Shown: positions 7,591 to 17,411, numbered from the stretch's first letter. The stretch is 64,000 nucleotides of DNA from Shewanella halifaxensis HAW-EB4 (GCF_000019185.1 NC_010334.1:620001-684000), one strand, 5' to 3'. Numbers and translations: made by a program. The notes: generated by a model from the sequence alone, not told the origin.

Positions 7591-9000
7591 ATGCATCTAA
7601 GACAATGGCAATCAGAGTGCGTCAATCACGCTCTAGAGCACTTTAGTGCCAAACAGAAACACTTCCTTTGTTTGGCTACTCCAGGCGCTGGTAAGACGAT
7701 TATGGCTTCAGAAGTCGCTTTTCATTTACTTGAGCAAGACCTTATCGATTTTGTGCTTTGCTTTTCACCTTCGATAAATATATCGCAGGGTATTAAGCAA
7801 ACTTTCTCGACACGGCTGGAATGTCGTTTCGATGGTGTCATAGGTGCCGTTGGTTGCTCTTATACGTATCAAAGCATGCTGTCTTTCAAAGCGGATTTCT
7901 GGCAACTGTTAAAACAAAATCGGGTACTCGTGATATTTGATGAGATCCACCATTGCTCAGGCAGTTCTCTTGAAGATGCCAACGCCTGGGGGGAAGAGAT
8001 CCTACTGAATATTCAAAGCCAAGCCGAATACACTTTAGCGTTAACGGGCACTCCGTGGCGCTCAGATCAAGCACCGATAGCTTTATCTCGTTATACAGAC
8101 CCAGACAATCAAATACAGTGTGATTATATCTACGGTTTAAGGGAAGCCGTTGCAGACGGTGTATGCCGAAGCCCAAAGATTGTATTAATCGATAATGAAA
8201 GAATTTCGGTAACTGACGAAGAAAATGAAACTAAGACGTTTAATTGCCTAGACGCTCTATTCAAAGGTTCATTGGTTTCTTACCAATCGATCATCAAAAA
8301 TGATGTAGCCATTCGGCATGCCTTAACGCTGGCGACTAGCAAGCTCGACGACATTAGACTGCATAACCCTAATGCTGCTGGACTTGTCGTTGCATCATCG
8401 ATAGAGCATGCTACATACATTCTGAATATGCTCAGAAATGAATATGGGGAAACTGCCGAAATAGTTACCTATAAAGAAGAGCTGCCTTCACTTAAAATCA
8501 ATGAGTTTAGGAACAGTACAACAAACTGGATTGTCAGTGTTGGCATGATAAGCGAAGGTACTGACATCCCGCGTTTGCAGGTGTGTTGCCACCTAAGCAG
8601 AGTTAAAACCGAACTCTATTTTAGGCAAGTACTCGGTAGAATTTTACGGACAAATAAAAGCAAAAACCAAGAAGCTTGGCTATACACTTTTGCAGCACCA
8701 AAGCTTGTTGAGTTTGCAAATCGCATCGCTGAAGAGATTCCAGATGTGCCAATTATATTCAGGGAATCTGAAACGGTTACGGTCTCCGTTAAGCAGGGGG
8801 AAAGCAAAATAGTAAGAACTAGTTTTCTATCTCAAAATGAACATAAAGTTAGGTTTAGTACACCACACATAAATCAATCACACTTCCCCATTTTAGCACC
8901 ACCTAACAATCAAAATCTCACTTGGGTAAACTCGCCATCTTTTGAGATTTTAGGTGGTTTTAGAGAAAAGGTGGTATCCACTTTCAACTCACCTTTTTGA
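7591..9000 (+). CDS. DEAD/DEAH-like superfamily 2 helicase
   Basis: A 469-residue SF2 helicase. Motif I is ATPGAGKTIM (about 27-36), motif II is the DEIHH box (VLVIFDEIHHCSG), motif III is LALTGTPWRSD, and the C-terminal RecA-like lobe has VGMISEGTDIPRLQVCCHL and motif VI RQVLGRILRTNKSKNQ. I start at ATG 7591, right after the preceding stop, because an in-frame extension into the upstream gene would only overlap it. The last 90 residues have no recognised domain. Its company (XRE regulator, unknown partner, other defence genes) suggests a nucleic-acid-targeting conflict role. No nuclease motif was found. Confidence 0.85.
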   Translation: MHLRQWQSECVNHALEHFSAKQKHFLCLATPGAGKTIMASEVAFHLLEQDLIDFVLCFSPSINISQGIKQTFSTRLECRFDGVIGAVGCSYTYQSMLSFKADFWQLLKQNRVLVIFDEIHHCSGSSLEDANAWGEEILLNIQSQAEYTLALTGTPWRSDQAPIALSRYTDPDNQIQCDYIYGLREAVADGVCRSPKIVLIDNERISVTDEENETKTFNCLDALFKGSLVSYQSIIKNDVAIRHALTLATSKLDDIRLHNPNAAGLVVASSIEHATYILNMLRNEYGETAEIVTYKEELPSLKINEFRNSTTNWIVSVGMISEGTDIPRLQVCCHLSRVKTELYFRQVLGRILRTNKSKNQEAWLYTFAAPKLVEFANRIAEEIPDVPIIFRESETVTVSVKQGESKIVRTSFLSQNEHKVRFSTPHINQSHFPILAPPNNQNLTWVNSPSFEILGGFREKVVSTFNSPF

Positions 9001-9101
9001 TGCAGAAACCTTATTTATGGTGCCACCATTTTTAATGGCAGCTTGAGTTATATGTTAAGCCTGCCAGAGTTTTACCTTTGACACGGAGAAAACTAGCCCG
9101 C

Positions 9102-12100
9102 CTAATTGAGGAACGGTTCGACTGGCACAACTACGCCAAACTTTTCCAATTTTAAGAATTTTGACCCCAAAACCTCCGCAGGAATTTTGCGCTGAAGTAA
9201 ACCAAAGAAGTTCTCATCATGCGTTGAAATAATGACTTGTTTATCAAACTGGAGACTGATACTGCGCAAGAGGTCAATAGTCGAGAGTATGTTAATAGAA
9301 TCCATTGATTGGATTGGATCGTCAATCAGAATAACATCAATAGGTTTATCTTCATCATCTCTCGCATGAAGTGCACTTGCTAAAAATACACTCAAACTAA
9401 GAATATTTATTTGAGCAGTACTGAAAAAGAGGATCGGTGATATCAGTTCTCCATCCCCATCACTAACCACGATATTTAAGCTAGGCTCACCTGAATCAAA
9501 GTCAGGTTTGAACTCCACTTTTTTAAAGGCTGGGTGTGGATCTATTTTCCTGTAAATTGAATTAATAAGATCTTCATAGAAGAAATTATTAATGAGTGTT
9601 TTTAGGTACCCCACGACTACTTCTTTTTCCGCAGCTAAAGTCTCATAGACCTGACTACGTTGTTCTAGCTGACGCTCTACGTCTGTCAACTCTTCCTGTA
9701 GAGAGATACGTCTAATGTAAGGCTTGAACGAAGCCAATAGCTCCGAGAGCAACTTAATTTTGCTCGACAATATATTAAGCTCTTCAGAACGACGCTGGCG
9801 TTCTTCAATCGCCCCTGTTATGAACTCTTTGACTTTTTCCAGTGTATCTTCAGAGCGAACCAAAATAATATGGGATAAGCTCCCATAAAAAGCGTTAACT
9901 GCCGATTGAGAATGGGCAAGCCTTAATTCTAAAGCCTCCTTCTGCTGTTTCAACTGAGGGAAATTTATCCATGTGCCGCCCACCTGCATTTCCTGTTGCA
10001 AAGCATTGCACTGGCTAGTTAAAGATTCAACTTCAACTTTATATTTGAGGACTTCCGTATCAAGCTCTTTTCTCTTAATTTCGCAATGTTTTTGAAGGCT
10101 AGAAGCAACGATAGCATTTTCATTAAGGTATGCCTGCACTGTCACATAGGCATGCTCACTACCTTTTCTCTCCACCTCAGAAATTAATGATTGCAATTCG
10201 AGGTCTTTAGCTTTGAACGACTTAGTGAACAACGTAATTTGAGTTGTGGCAGAGGTCTTTTGTTCAAGTAGATTTGACCGTTTTATTAAAAGTTCTTTCA
10301 ACTCAGCTTCAACACGTGAAACTAGCTCAACATGTGAAAGTCCCCAAACTGATTTTTCCAGCTCTACGACTCTGTTCTCTATGCTCTTGTACTCAGCTTC
10401 TAAAGTAGATTTATCTCGCTCCGTTTGAGTAAGTCTCGCACCAACTTCATTAACTTTATTATGCAGGCCGTTGAGCTGCTTAACTTGTGCTTCGATCGCC
10501 TGTTGAACAATAGATTGGATTATATCTCTGAGTTCTTTCTGACGTTTCGAGGAAAGAGAAAGTTTTTTAGTATTCTCCTGACTTAAATCAGACAACAGAT
10601 TTCGGTTCTTAATCTTATCTTGCAGAGCCTCTACGGATGCGTGAGGGGAGGTACACAAAGGACAAATATTGGAAGGTTGTACACTAAGGTAATCTAGACC
10701 TATGGAAAGCAACCGTTCGTGCAATTCCATCTGTTCAGTTAAGGCCTTTTTAGTGGTATGCAAGGCCGTAATGTTCACCTCGATCAAATCAAGATCAGCA
10801 TAACATCTCGTCAATTGATCGATTTTTCCTTGTTCGAAAAGTAAAGCATCCACCTTACCGGTTAATAATAAATCTGGTGTGATTTTTAGTGTGGATATCT
10901 CACTCAGCTCCCGATTCAATACGTTAAATTGGACCTTCTCTTTCTGGATAGCAATTTCTTTCTCCGCGATTTGCAGTCCTAGAGCAGCGAAATGAGCACG
11001 GCGGTTTGAAATCTCGGTATAAACTGGACTAGCGTTGTCGATAGAAGTTCTTAGGAGTAAAGTCCTATTATCAACAGCTTTAAGCTCAGTGTTCAATTCA
11101 CTTAATGTCTGATTAAGTGCTTCAAGTTGTGTGGAGGTTTTGGATCGTTCTTCTGTCAGTGCTTTTTTCTGCGTGGATAATTCGAGAAGACGTGACTCAA
11201 TTTGTAAAAAAGTATCTGTGCTCTCAGCTATTACAATTAGACTATTTAGGCGCGCATGTGCTTGTTTTTGCGCTGTCACATATTTCTCGTGCGAGTCTAG
11301 TAATGCTTGATATTTGTCTGCGTCGGTAATCCCTTTCGATAGCCTAGTCAGATCAGGAGAATGTTCTGCCAGATCGCGGACATGGATCTCTATTTCTGGT
11401 ATTTTTTCCAACCTATTTACAAGCGCTTCTGTTGTTTCAGTATTTGCTTGGAACGATGTGTTTAGTTCATGCTGTCGAGATACAAGATGTGCATTAAGCA
11501 GGTGTTCGTTTTGAGACGAAAACTTTTCATCCGGTAATATAATATTCTCACCCACCGCATTGAGTTCTGCAGCAACTGAATTGAAATGCTCGAATACTGA
11601 AAGATCAATTGGTTGTTTTATCTCCTTGATAAGCAATTCATGCTGGTTGTTCAGATTATTCAGTTCAGTCTCATTATCGCTGATGAGAACAGACAACTCT
11701 TGCCGAGCTATCTCGATATCACCACCGAAACTCGTCATGAACTTGGTATAACGCTCTTTTGGCTTTGCTTCCCGAAGAAATCTATCAATCTCATCTTGGC
11801 TTAAAATTACACGTCGGAAAAACTCATTTTCTCGTTGGCTTTTAACTCCAAAACGCAAGTCTCGACTGTTCGATCTCGTTTTCGGCAGCTTACGCTCAAA
11901 AAGTCCTGCTCGAGTAGTGGATACCACGACCTTTGTGACCACTTTGTCATCAACATATTTATTACGAAGAATTTTTTGTCCTACATTTTTGTCCTTAGTG
12001 ATCTTGGCTGCATCTACAAAGTTAGAACGATTATATTCCCCACCAAGTCTTTCCAAATGATTAGTAACCGCCCATTCAACTGCATCGTAAAATGAGCTTT

Positions 12101-12233
12101 TACCGAAACCATTAGGAGCATATATTGCGACAAAGTTCGAAGGTATATCCCCTTGATTCGTAAAATCAAAAGTTCCGTCCGACTTTGACTTGTAGGCACG
12201 AAATGCCTCGATTTCAACTTTTTTAATTTTCAT
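9102..12233 (-). CDS. SMC/Rad50-like ABC ATPase of ABC three-component system
   Basis: A 1043-residue protein with the layout of RecF/SMC/Rad50-type ATPases. Walker A is APNGFGKSSF near residue 39. Long coiled coils occupy about residues 170-900. A CPLC pair near the middle looks like a Rad50-type zinc hook. The C-terminal lobe has a signature-like FFSTAQINILSLSVFLAS and Walker B VILIDDPIQSMDS, followed by STHDENFF. Its ATG overlaps the end of the middle-component gene by 11 nt. With that gene, the protease and the MBL-fold gene it matches the ABC-3C conflict systems described from comparative genomics. It likely senses DNA or RNA ends and triggers the effectors. Confidence 0.85.
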   Translation of the reverse strand: MKIKKVEIEAFRAYKSKSDGTFDFTNQGDIPSNFVAIYAPNGFGKSSFYDAVEWAVTNHLERLGGEYNRSNFVDAAKITKDKNVGQKILRNKYVDDKVVTKVVVSTTRAGLFERKLPKTRSNSRDLRFGVKSQRENEFFRRVILSQDEIDRFLREAKPKERYTKFMTSFGGDIEIARQELSVLISDNETELNNLNNQHELLIKEIKQPIDLSVFEHFNSVAAELNAVGENIILPDEKFSSQNEHLLNAHLVSRQHELNTSFQANTETTEALVNRLEKIPEIEIHVRDLAEHSPDLTRLSKGITDADKYQALLDSHEKYVTAQKQAHARLNSLIVIAESTDTFLQIESRLLELSTQKKALTEERSKTSTQLEALNQTLSELNTELKAVDNRTLLLRTSIDNASPVYTEISNRRAHFAALGLQIAEKEIAIQKEKVQFNVLNRELSEISTLKITPDLLLTGKVDALLFEQGKIDQLTRCYADLDLIEVNITALHTTKKALTEQMELHERLLSIGLDYLSVQPSNICPLCTSPHASVEALQDKIKNRNLLSDLSQENTKKLSLSSKRQKELRDIIQSIVQQAIEAQVKQLNGLHNKVNEVGARLTQTERDKSTLEAEYKSIENRVVELEKSVWGLSHVELVSRVEAELKELLIKRSNLLEQKTSATTQITLFTKSFKAKDLELQSLISEVERKGSEHAYVTVQAYLNENAIVASSLQKHCEIKRKELDTEVLKYKVEVESLTSQCNALQQEMQVGGTWINFPQLKQQKEALELRLAHSQSAVNAFYGSLSHIILVRSEDTLEKVKEFITGAIEERQRRSEELNILSSKIKLLSELLASFKPYIRRISLQEELTDVERQLEQRSQVYETLAAEKEVVVGYLKTLINNFFYEDLINSIYRKIDPHPAFKKVEFKPDFDSGEPSLNIVVSDGDGELISPILFFSTAQINILSLSVFLASALHARDDEDKPIDVILIDDPIQSMDSINILSTIDLLRSISLQFDKQVIISTHDENFFGLLQRKIPAEVLGSKFLKLEKFGVVVPVEPFLN

Positions 12234-12762
12234 TATTGTTCAAGAGCTCAATTATGTTGTCGATCACCAAGGCGCGCTTATTTTTGGACTCTTTTTTTGA
12301 ATCTAAAGGTGTACCACGAATGTACTCTTCTATAGACAGCAAAGCCTCTCTTGACTCGTTGACTTGGGGATAAAGTGCTAAATCTGAGCCCAATAGCTGT
12401 TTCTGTAGTTCAATAGCCATCTGGTCAATACAAGGTATTTCTGGGAGCCCATCAAGTATGATCTTACGAGCTGCATACTTGTTATTTTCTATTTGATATT
12501 TTTCCCAAATTGGAACACTTTCAACTGTAATCAAGGCCAAGTACACATTCCATGATGCCAAGTTGCCTGAGGGCTGGTAGTAAACAGAGACCATGCTCTG
12601 GATTTCAGACCAACTTTCGACAACCTCTGCAGACGTTTCACATACACACGCTATGCAGGAAATAAAGGAAAGAGGGTCATCAGAACAAAACATATGAAAT
12701 CTAATGTTTTCATAATGATCAGATAAGAAGCTCAGATCGACTTCTTTAGTTAATAATTTCAT
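12223..12762 (-). CDS. Middle component of ABC three-component system
   Basis: A 179-residue protein of mainly helical character between protease and ABC ATPase genes. I start at ATG 12762, preceded by AAGGA; this overlaps the protease stop by 17 nt, while the longer open frame would overlap far more. Short segments include LSFLSDHYENIRFHMF near the N-terminus and IDNIIELLNNNEN at the end. I do not recognise a motif on its own. The call rests on position and size, which fit the small middle-component adaptor always found next to the ATPase in ABC-3C loci. Confidence 0.6.
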   Translation of the reverse strand: MKLLTKEVDLSFLSDHYENIRFHMFCSDDPLSFISCIACVCETSAEVVESWSEIQSMVSVYYQPSGNLASWNVYLALITVESVPIWEKYQIENNKYAARKIILDGLPEIPCIDQMAIELQKQLLGSDLALYPQVNESREALLSIEEYIRGTPLDSKKESKNKRALVIDNIIELLNNNEN

Positions 12763-14089
12763 TAAGCTTATCCTTAAACAACTGCAATTGCGCGCGACCT
12801 GAAGGCAAGCCTTGATATTCATCCTCGCTATCAATCACACAATTCTTTCGAAGCCCTTCCAAATGAGTAAGTTTGAAGCTCGTATAGATGGCGCTTTCAA
12901 CTGTATCAATAGCTAATGGGCCTTCATTTGGCACTACAGCAATATTACTTATCACATTTTTAAGCGTAAAATTCGGTGGTAAAAGCTGTGCAGCGGCTTC
13001 TGGTGACGCAACGATGAGCGTGCCATTTTTATCTAAATATTTGCGCGCAGTTTTAAGCAGCTCTTCTAGGCGACGAAGCCAATTAGAACCGTCACTGGTA
13101 TATAACAGCCGTCGCTTTCGCTCTATATTTTTTATGTAATTAGCATCCGCAGCTCCAACATTATCCATCAAAGCACAGATCACTAAAAACTCTAGGTAAG
13201 CCACCCATAATTCTTGATTTTTGAGTTCGTCAGGTCGCTTGGAATCAACTAGCAGTTGTAAATCATATTGCTCCATGACCTCATAAGGCGCGGGAATTCC
13301 GCCCCTTATTAGCGAATCGGCAAAGCCCTCTAACGCCACTTTTAGCTGGTGAACGTTATTTGGGTCAATAACATTGAACGCGAATATCATCTCCCGCATT
13401 CTAGAAAAGCACTCCAAATGAGCAGGAATCATCTGCGCACTTGTACATGCAGTTATGATTTCCTCAAATCTAGCTAAACTGTGGCACTGTACTCGGCCGT
13501 ATTGCTGCTCTTCGCCGGTGCCGTCCATCTGGAATTCAACGCCGATAAGAAATGGACTTCCAGCTTGGATGTGGTAAACGCCTCCACCAGACATGCCCTG
13601 GATCGTCGATTTAGCTGGAACGCCGTTAATTGTGAGAATGACAAGTTTGTTGACCACACTTGTCTTATGTCCATCATACTGCTTTATTTGATCTGCACTT
13701 CCTCTTTCAGTTGCTGGATATCCAACTAATATAATGGCGGCAAGATGAGGTAATCTAGAAGCAGCAAAACATCTTTGTAACACTCTAGCCTGATATTCAA
13801 CTTTTAAAATTGCGCAATCATAAGTAGGATCCTCCGCATCGTGGGGGGCGGGGTCAATGAGCACAGCTAAAACTTTGAGTTTCTCACTTTTATAATCTAA
13901 GACATTAATATCATCTAAATCAAGGACGGCAATATCACCTTTCTTCTTACGAATTACATGGGCTGCGGTTAGTACGTAGGAGTAATCCAATGTCATAGCA
14001 TTGACGAGTACACCACTACCTCCATTAACCATAACAGTGTATGACTGCATGATTTCAGCATCTGTATTATTCAAATCTGATCTCATCAT
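12746..14089 (-). CDS. Trypsin-like serine protease, C-terminal unknown domain
   Basis: A 447-residue protein. The first 210 residues form a trypsin-like domain with a complete triad: His in VLTAAHVIRKK, Asp in PTYDCAILKVE and Ser in IQGMSGGGVYH. There is no signal peptide, so it should act in the cytoplasm. The rest is helical without a recognised family and may bind the other components. The ATG ATG start follows GAGGTG and overlaps the MBL-fold gene by 23 nt. In ABC-3C and related loci such proteases are proposed effectors or activators. Substrate unknown. Confidence 0.8.
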   Translation of the reverse strand: MMRSDLNNTDAEIMQSYTVMVNGGSGVLVNAMTLDYSYVLTAAHVIRKKKGDIAVLDLDDINVLDYKSEKLKVLAVLIDPAPHDAEDPTYDCAILKVEYQARVLQRCFAASRLPHLAAIILVGYPATERGSADQIKQYDGHKTSVVNKLVILTINGVPAKSTIQGMSGGGVYHIQAGSPFLIGVEFQMDGTGEEQQYGRVQCHSLARFEEIITACTSAQMIPAHLECFSRMREMIFAFNVIDPNNVHQLKVALEGFADSLIRGGIPAPYEVMEQYDLQLLVDSKRPDELKNQELWVAYLEFLVICALMDNVGAADANYIKNIERKRRLLYTSDGSNWLRRLEELLKTARKYLDKNGTLIVASPEAAAQLLPPNFTLKNVISNIAVVPNEGPLAIDTVESAIYTSFKLTHLEGLRKNCVIDSEDEYQGLPSGRAQLQLFKDKLNEIIN

Positions 14090-15122
14090 CGAGCACCTCT
14101 AGACGAGAGGAATAGCTCTCTATTTCATGAGCCAAAAGCAAGGGCGTTATTACATCCCTATAATTAAATAGCACGTTGCCACTAGTTGATTTCATTATCC
14201 TAGCAATTGTCCTCTTATTAGGAAGCCCATGCTTAGAACCATTAGTTGAAATGACGTAACGTGACGAATCCAGCAGTGAAAGAAACTCATTGCTTGTATT
14301 GTTCTGACTGCCATGGTGTGAGACTTTTACGAGATCCAGCTTAAGCTTATTCGTGTCGCTGTAACCAAATGCTCTTAGATTTTCTGCAACGACCTGGTCG
14401 TGCGCGTCCCCAAGAAAAAGCATTTTCTTGCCGTCTGCTTCAAGGATAAATGCAACAGAACTTCCATTGTAAATAGACGGATCGGGTTTAAACTTGTCTT
14501 CTGCCCAGATCTCGCTTAAAGAAAGGTGGTAATCATTGTCATGCGATGAGGTCGCACCTGATTCGACTTCAGTTGGCCATTTGTGCAAAAGCCGCTCCAG
14601 CTGCCTTGGCTCCGGTGACAATATTTTCAAAGTGAACGGACCGACTTCATAAGATTGGCCAGCCATAATAAGAGGCGCTCGCTCACATCCGATATCATCG
14701 AGTAATGTCTCGAGCTCTTTCCCCTGACTCACGCTTGTTTCAGGAGAATCGTCAGTCAATAGAATATTATTTTCCGAAATCTCAGGAACATTAAAATGAC
14801 GTGTTATTAACCGAGACGAATTGAACCAGATTGATTTAACTAATTGACCGAGGTAGCCAGGCTTTTCGAAAGCTTTGATAAGGCCATGGATATGGTCGTC
14901 ATCAATATGGGTTAGGATCGCCAGATCGACGTGCTGCCCCCTCTTTTTCAGATCATCAAGAGCATTGCATAAGGCTCCCGCATAGCGCTGCCTAGGCCCA
15001 TGTCTGAAAGTCGTCGATGTCCCACCATCTATCAGTAGGTTGAAAACACTCGAAGGCCCTTCATGGCTAACCAGTATGCAATCTCCATGATTTGCTTTAA
15101 GGACGCGCACGACTATGCTCAA
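14067..15122 (-). CDS. MBL-fold metallohydrolase (ComEC-like domain)
   Basis: A 351-residue metallo-beta-lactamase-fold protein and first gene of the four-gene operon. Metal-binding motifs are visible: NHGDCILV near the start, LTHIDDDHIHG (HxDxDH, near residue 70), FLGDAHDQVV and KVSHHGSQNNTS. This combination resembles the ComEC/Rec2 hydrolase domain rather than class B lactamases. The start is TTG at 15122, backed by AAGGAG seven bases upstream. It probably acts as a nuclease or phosphodiesterase effector, with the protease and ABC ATPase as partners. Confidence 0.85.
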   Translation of the reverse strand: MSIVVRVLKANHGDCILVSHEGPSSVFNLLIDGGTSTTFRHGPRQRYAGALCNALDDLKKRGQHVDLAILTHIDDDHIHGLIKAFEKPGYLGQLVKSIWFNSSRLITRHFNVPEISENNILLTDDSPETSVSQGKELETLLDDIGCERAPLIMAGQSYEVGPFTLKILSPEPRQLERLLHKWPTEVESGATSSHDNDYHLSLSEIWAEDKFKPDPSIYNGSSVAFILEADGKKMLFLGDAHDQVVAENLRAFGYSDTNKLKLDLVKVSHHGSQNNTSNEFLSLLDSSRYVISTNGSKHGLPNKRTIARIMKSTSGNVLFNYRDVITPLLLAHEIESYSSRLEVLDDEIRFE

Positions 15123-15494
15123 CTGGATCTCCTTTTCTCTGTTTTTCGTGTCATTTCCGCCTCTTCTAGCGTAATAATATTATCAACTAATATGGTTTTG
15201 ATTTTATATTAAACCACTAAAATATCTATCAAAATATAGTATGCAATCCGAATCACCACATTCTGAAGCATTACTAAAATTTAGTCTGCTCTGTAGCTCA
15301 CAAAGTGCTTTCCTAATGTAGTTGTAACAACGAATGGGGCATAAATGATTTACGCCCTTGGCATGTTTCTGGACATTTCAGAGTTAAAGAGTAACGGTAT
15401 TGTCACTTGTTTAGATAAGCATCTGACTATGCTAAACATAGATATTAACTATGAAATAGTGGCCATTTTACTAAGCCATAACAAATAGTCTTAT
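15123..15494. other. Non-coding spacer upstream of the ABC-3C operon
   Basis: AT-rich, with no credible gene. It should carry the promoter of the minus-strand operon ending at 9102 and the terminator of the membrane-protein gene starting at 16106. No strong hairpin with a T-run was recognised. Confidence 0.4.
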
Positions 15495-16106
15495 TTAGTT
15501 GCGTTTTAAATGCGGGCGAACATAATTTTCTAACTTTTCAACCGTTGAGTTTATAGCCACTGTGATCTCATCATTTTCTTCAAACATCGATTTCCAAACA
15601 CGATTTTTCATCGTTTTACCTAAGTCAGAGTTACACTTGAAGTTTTCATTATCCTGCATTTCGTTATCAACAACTGCCTGCATTCCAACACGTAACAATC
15701 GTGCATTCTTTCTAAGTTCTTGCACAAGTTGTTTAATCTCAGCCCCCCATAGAGCTTCTGCTTCTAAACCCTGTACCTCCAATTCCTGTACAGCTTCAAC
15801 CACAGGCTTCCATCTATTAGAGAACACATATGACCAAGACTCTGCTTTGTATTTTGCTGCTCTATTCATTGGATCATAGTTTGCTGGAAATTCACTGGGT
15901 AAAGTCATTGGAGAACGAGAATACTCAATCTCATCTCTAAATTTATATACAGCACGGATAAGCTGTCTAGACACTTCGAAATCTGCTTTCCCCTTTAACT
16001 CTCGAGCCCAATTTTTTACTCCATAAACAGCTACAGATACTGTTCCTAAAGCACATAAACCCAATACTATATCTTTAATTAATGTAATAATTTCATTGAT
16101 AGTCAA
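15495..16106 (-). CDS. Membrane-anchored protein of unknown function
   Basis: A 203-residue protein with one N-terminal transmembrane segment (IVLGLCALGTVSVAVYGV, about 13-30), followed by a cytoplasmic, charged helical domain (KNWARELKGKADFEVSRQLI, then LIRAVYKFRDEIEYSRSP). Proteins of this look are common as small anchored proteins in gammaproteobacteria, but I cannot name a family. A GCTGC-GAA-GCAGC hairpin separates it from the nuclease-ATPase gene upstream on the same strand, so co-transcription is possible but not certain. Confidence 0.6.
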   Translation of the reverse strand: MTINEIITLIKDIVLGLCALGTVSVAVYGVKNWARELKGKADFEVSRQLIRAVYKFRDEIEYSRSPMTLPSEFPANYDPMNRAAKYKAESWSYVFSNRWKPVVEAVQELEVQGLEAEALWGAEIKQLVQELRKNARLLRVGMQAVVDNEMQDNENFKCNSDLGKTMKNRVWKSMFEENDEITVAINSTVEKLENYVRPHLKRN

Positions 16107-16146
16107 AGAATATTCTCCATACTAACGCTGAGTTAATGAACTAGTT

Positions 16147-16159
16147 GCTGCGAAGCAGC
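16147..16159. repeat. Short hairpin between two minus-strand genes
   Basis: A 5-bp perfect stem (GCTGC with GCAGC) with loop GAA. On the plus strand it is followed by GCTTTT. It could be a weak terminator or part of a small mobile or repeat element. Confidence 0.4.
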
Positions 16160-16193
16160 GCTTTTGGCGGCTTATCCATTTATGTTATGTATT

Positions 16194-17411
16194 TTACTTA
16201 AAAACCCACTCAACTCTAGATAAGTCTTCTGATGAAAATCTGGAATCTAAATGGGAAACCATATGCTTGTTCATGGCTCGGTCACCAATAATGAATTTAA
16301 ATTTAGTGTTAAATTTTCTTGTTTTTGCCACACAGTCATTAATAAGAATATGTAAATTGCTAAAGTGCATATGTGTACTAATCAGATCTATTTCCACTTC
16401 TTCACAGTCGTGGTTAATAGCTCTAAAAACATCTGAAGACAAAGAATGAATTGAATGCGAGGTAAATATGAAACATGGATTATCTGTTTGGTGAGGTAAC
16501 AAATTATCTAAAAATTTAAACGTTAGGATATTGCTTTTATCATACTTATATGAACATTCAACAGAGTCCTTATATATTTCTAAAAAACACTTCAGACTAC
16601 GAATTCCCAAACCATGATATTCTTCAACTACAAAATCTAATGAGTTAAACCTCTTTCCATCATACTTTAGTTCAACCTGACCATTGTTAGAACATACAGA
16701 AATGAAGTTTCCTCCACCGTGTTGCGTTGCATTTTGTGCCAACTCGGCCAAAACTTTAGTAAAGTCTAACCTAGTTTCTGAAGGTATAAAGCTAGACGTC
16801 CTATTTAAATGTTCACTTAACCCTTTGATTTCATTGTCACCCTTGATTTTCAGGGTTTTATCATCCTTATTTAATATATATTCATGAATTTCTTTGATTT
16901 TATTTGAGTCTTCTATCTTAAACCAGGTGTTGTACAATCCAGACTCTTTTAATTGGTCAAGTAAATAATCACCATCCCAAAGTATTATATTACCCGGATC
17001 TATAGCGTGCTCTTTCGACCGCTCAAGCTTCCATTTATCAAACCATTTATGTTGTTCTTTATTTAGCGTTATTGGTAATGCTATATACCATTTCTTTACT
17101 GAATATTTGTCATTATTAATTATACTGTCAAATGAACTTTTCATTTGTTGTTTTTGAGAACTAAAGAAACCATCAATAAAGAATTTACATTGGAATACTT
17201 CTAAGCTTTTATCGAATATTCCATTACCAACAAAAATATCAATACCATCATCACCATTAGAAACTTCCACTTCATACGCTCGATTAGGATACTTATTCCT
17301 TAATAAAGCTCCGCAAACCTTTTCGAAGGCAGCTCTAGCTCCTTCCTTATTGCCATACATACCCTTAAAATCGTTCCAATCTCTTTCCACATTAGTCTCC
17401 CTAAAATACAT
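16194..17411 (-). CDS. Predicted PD-(D/E)XK nuclease fused to GHKL-type ATPase
   Basis: A 405-residue protein with two visible modules. Residues about 25-165 look like a restriction-endonuclease fold: GDDGIDIFVG with Asp58, then EVFQCKFF giving the Gln-x-Lys pair at 74-76. Residues about 200-300 look like a GHKL ATPase: AELAQNATQHGGG (222-234) matches the N box (E, N and H in register), and YHGLGIRSLK (265-274) resembles a G box. The C-terminal 100 residues resemble STAS-like alternating strands and helices (EVEIDLISTHMHFSNLHILI). I do not know this architecture as a named system. A sensor ATPase controlling a nuclease is a plausible defence design. Confidence 0.6.
   Translation of the reverse strand: MYFRETNVERDWNDFKGMYGNKEGARAAFEKVCGALLRNKYPNRAYEVEVSNGDDGIDIFVGNGIFDKSLEVFQCKFFIDGFFSSQKQQMKSSFDSIINNDKYSVKKWYIALPITLNKEQHKWFDKWKLERSKEHAIDPGNIILWDGDYLLDQLKESGLYNTWFKIEDSNKIKEIHEYILNKDDKTLKIKGDNEIKGLSEHLNRTSSFIPSETRLDFTKVLAELAQNATQHGGGNFISVCSNNGQVELKYDGKRFNSLDFVVEEYHGLGIRSLKCFLEIYKDSVECSYKYDKSNILTFKFLDNLLPHQTDNPCFIFTSHSIHSLSSDVFRAINHDCEEVEIDLISTHMHFSNLHILINDCVAKTRKFNTKFKFIIGDRAMNKHMVSHLDSRFSSEDLSRVEWVFK

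Noticed and set aside
16115..16185. attC-like site between the membrane protein and the nuclease-ATPase gene
   Set aside because: TAAC and TTA ends and a central GCTGC-GAA-GCAGC hairpin occur, but the two arms do not pair and the core heptamers do not fit.
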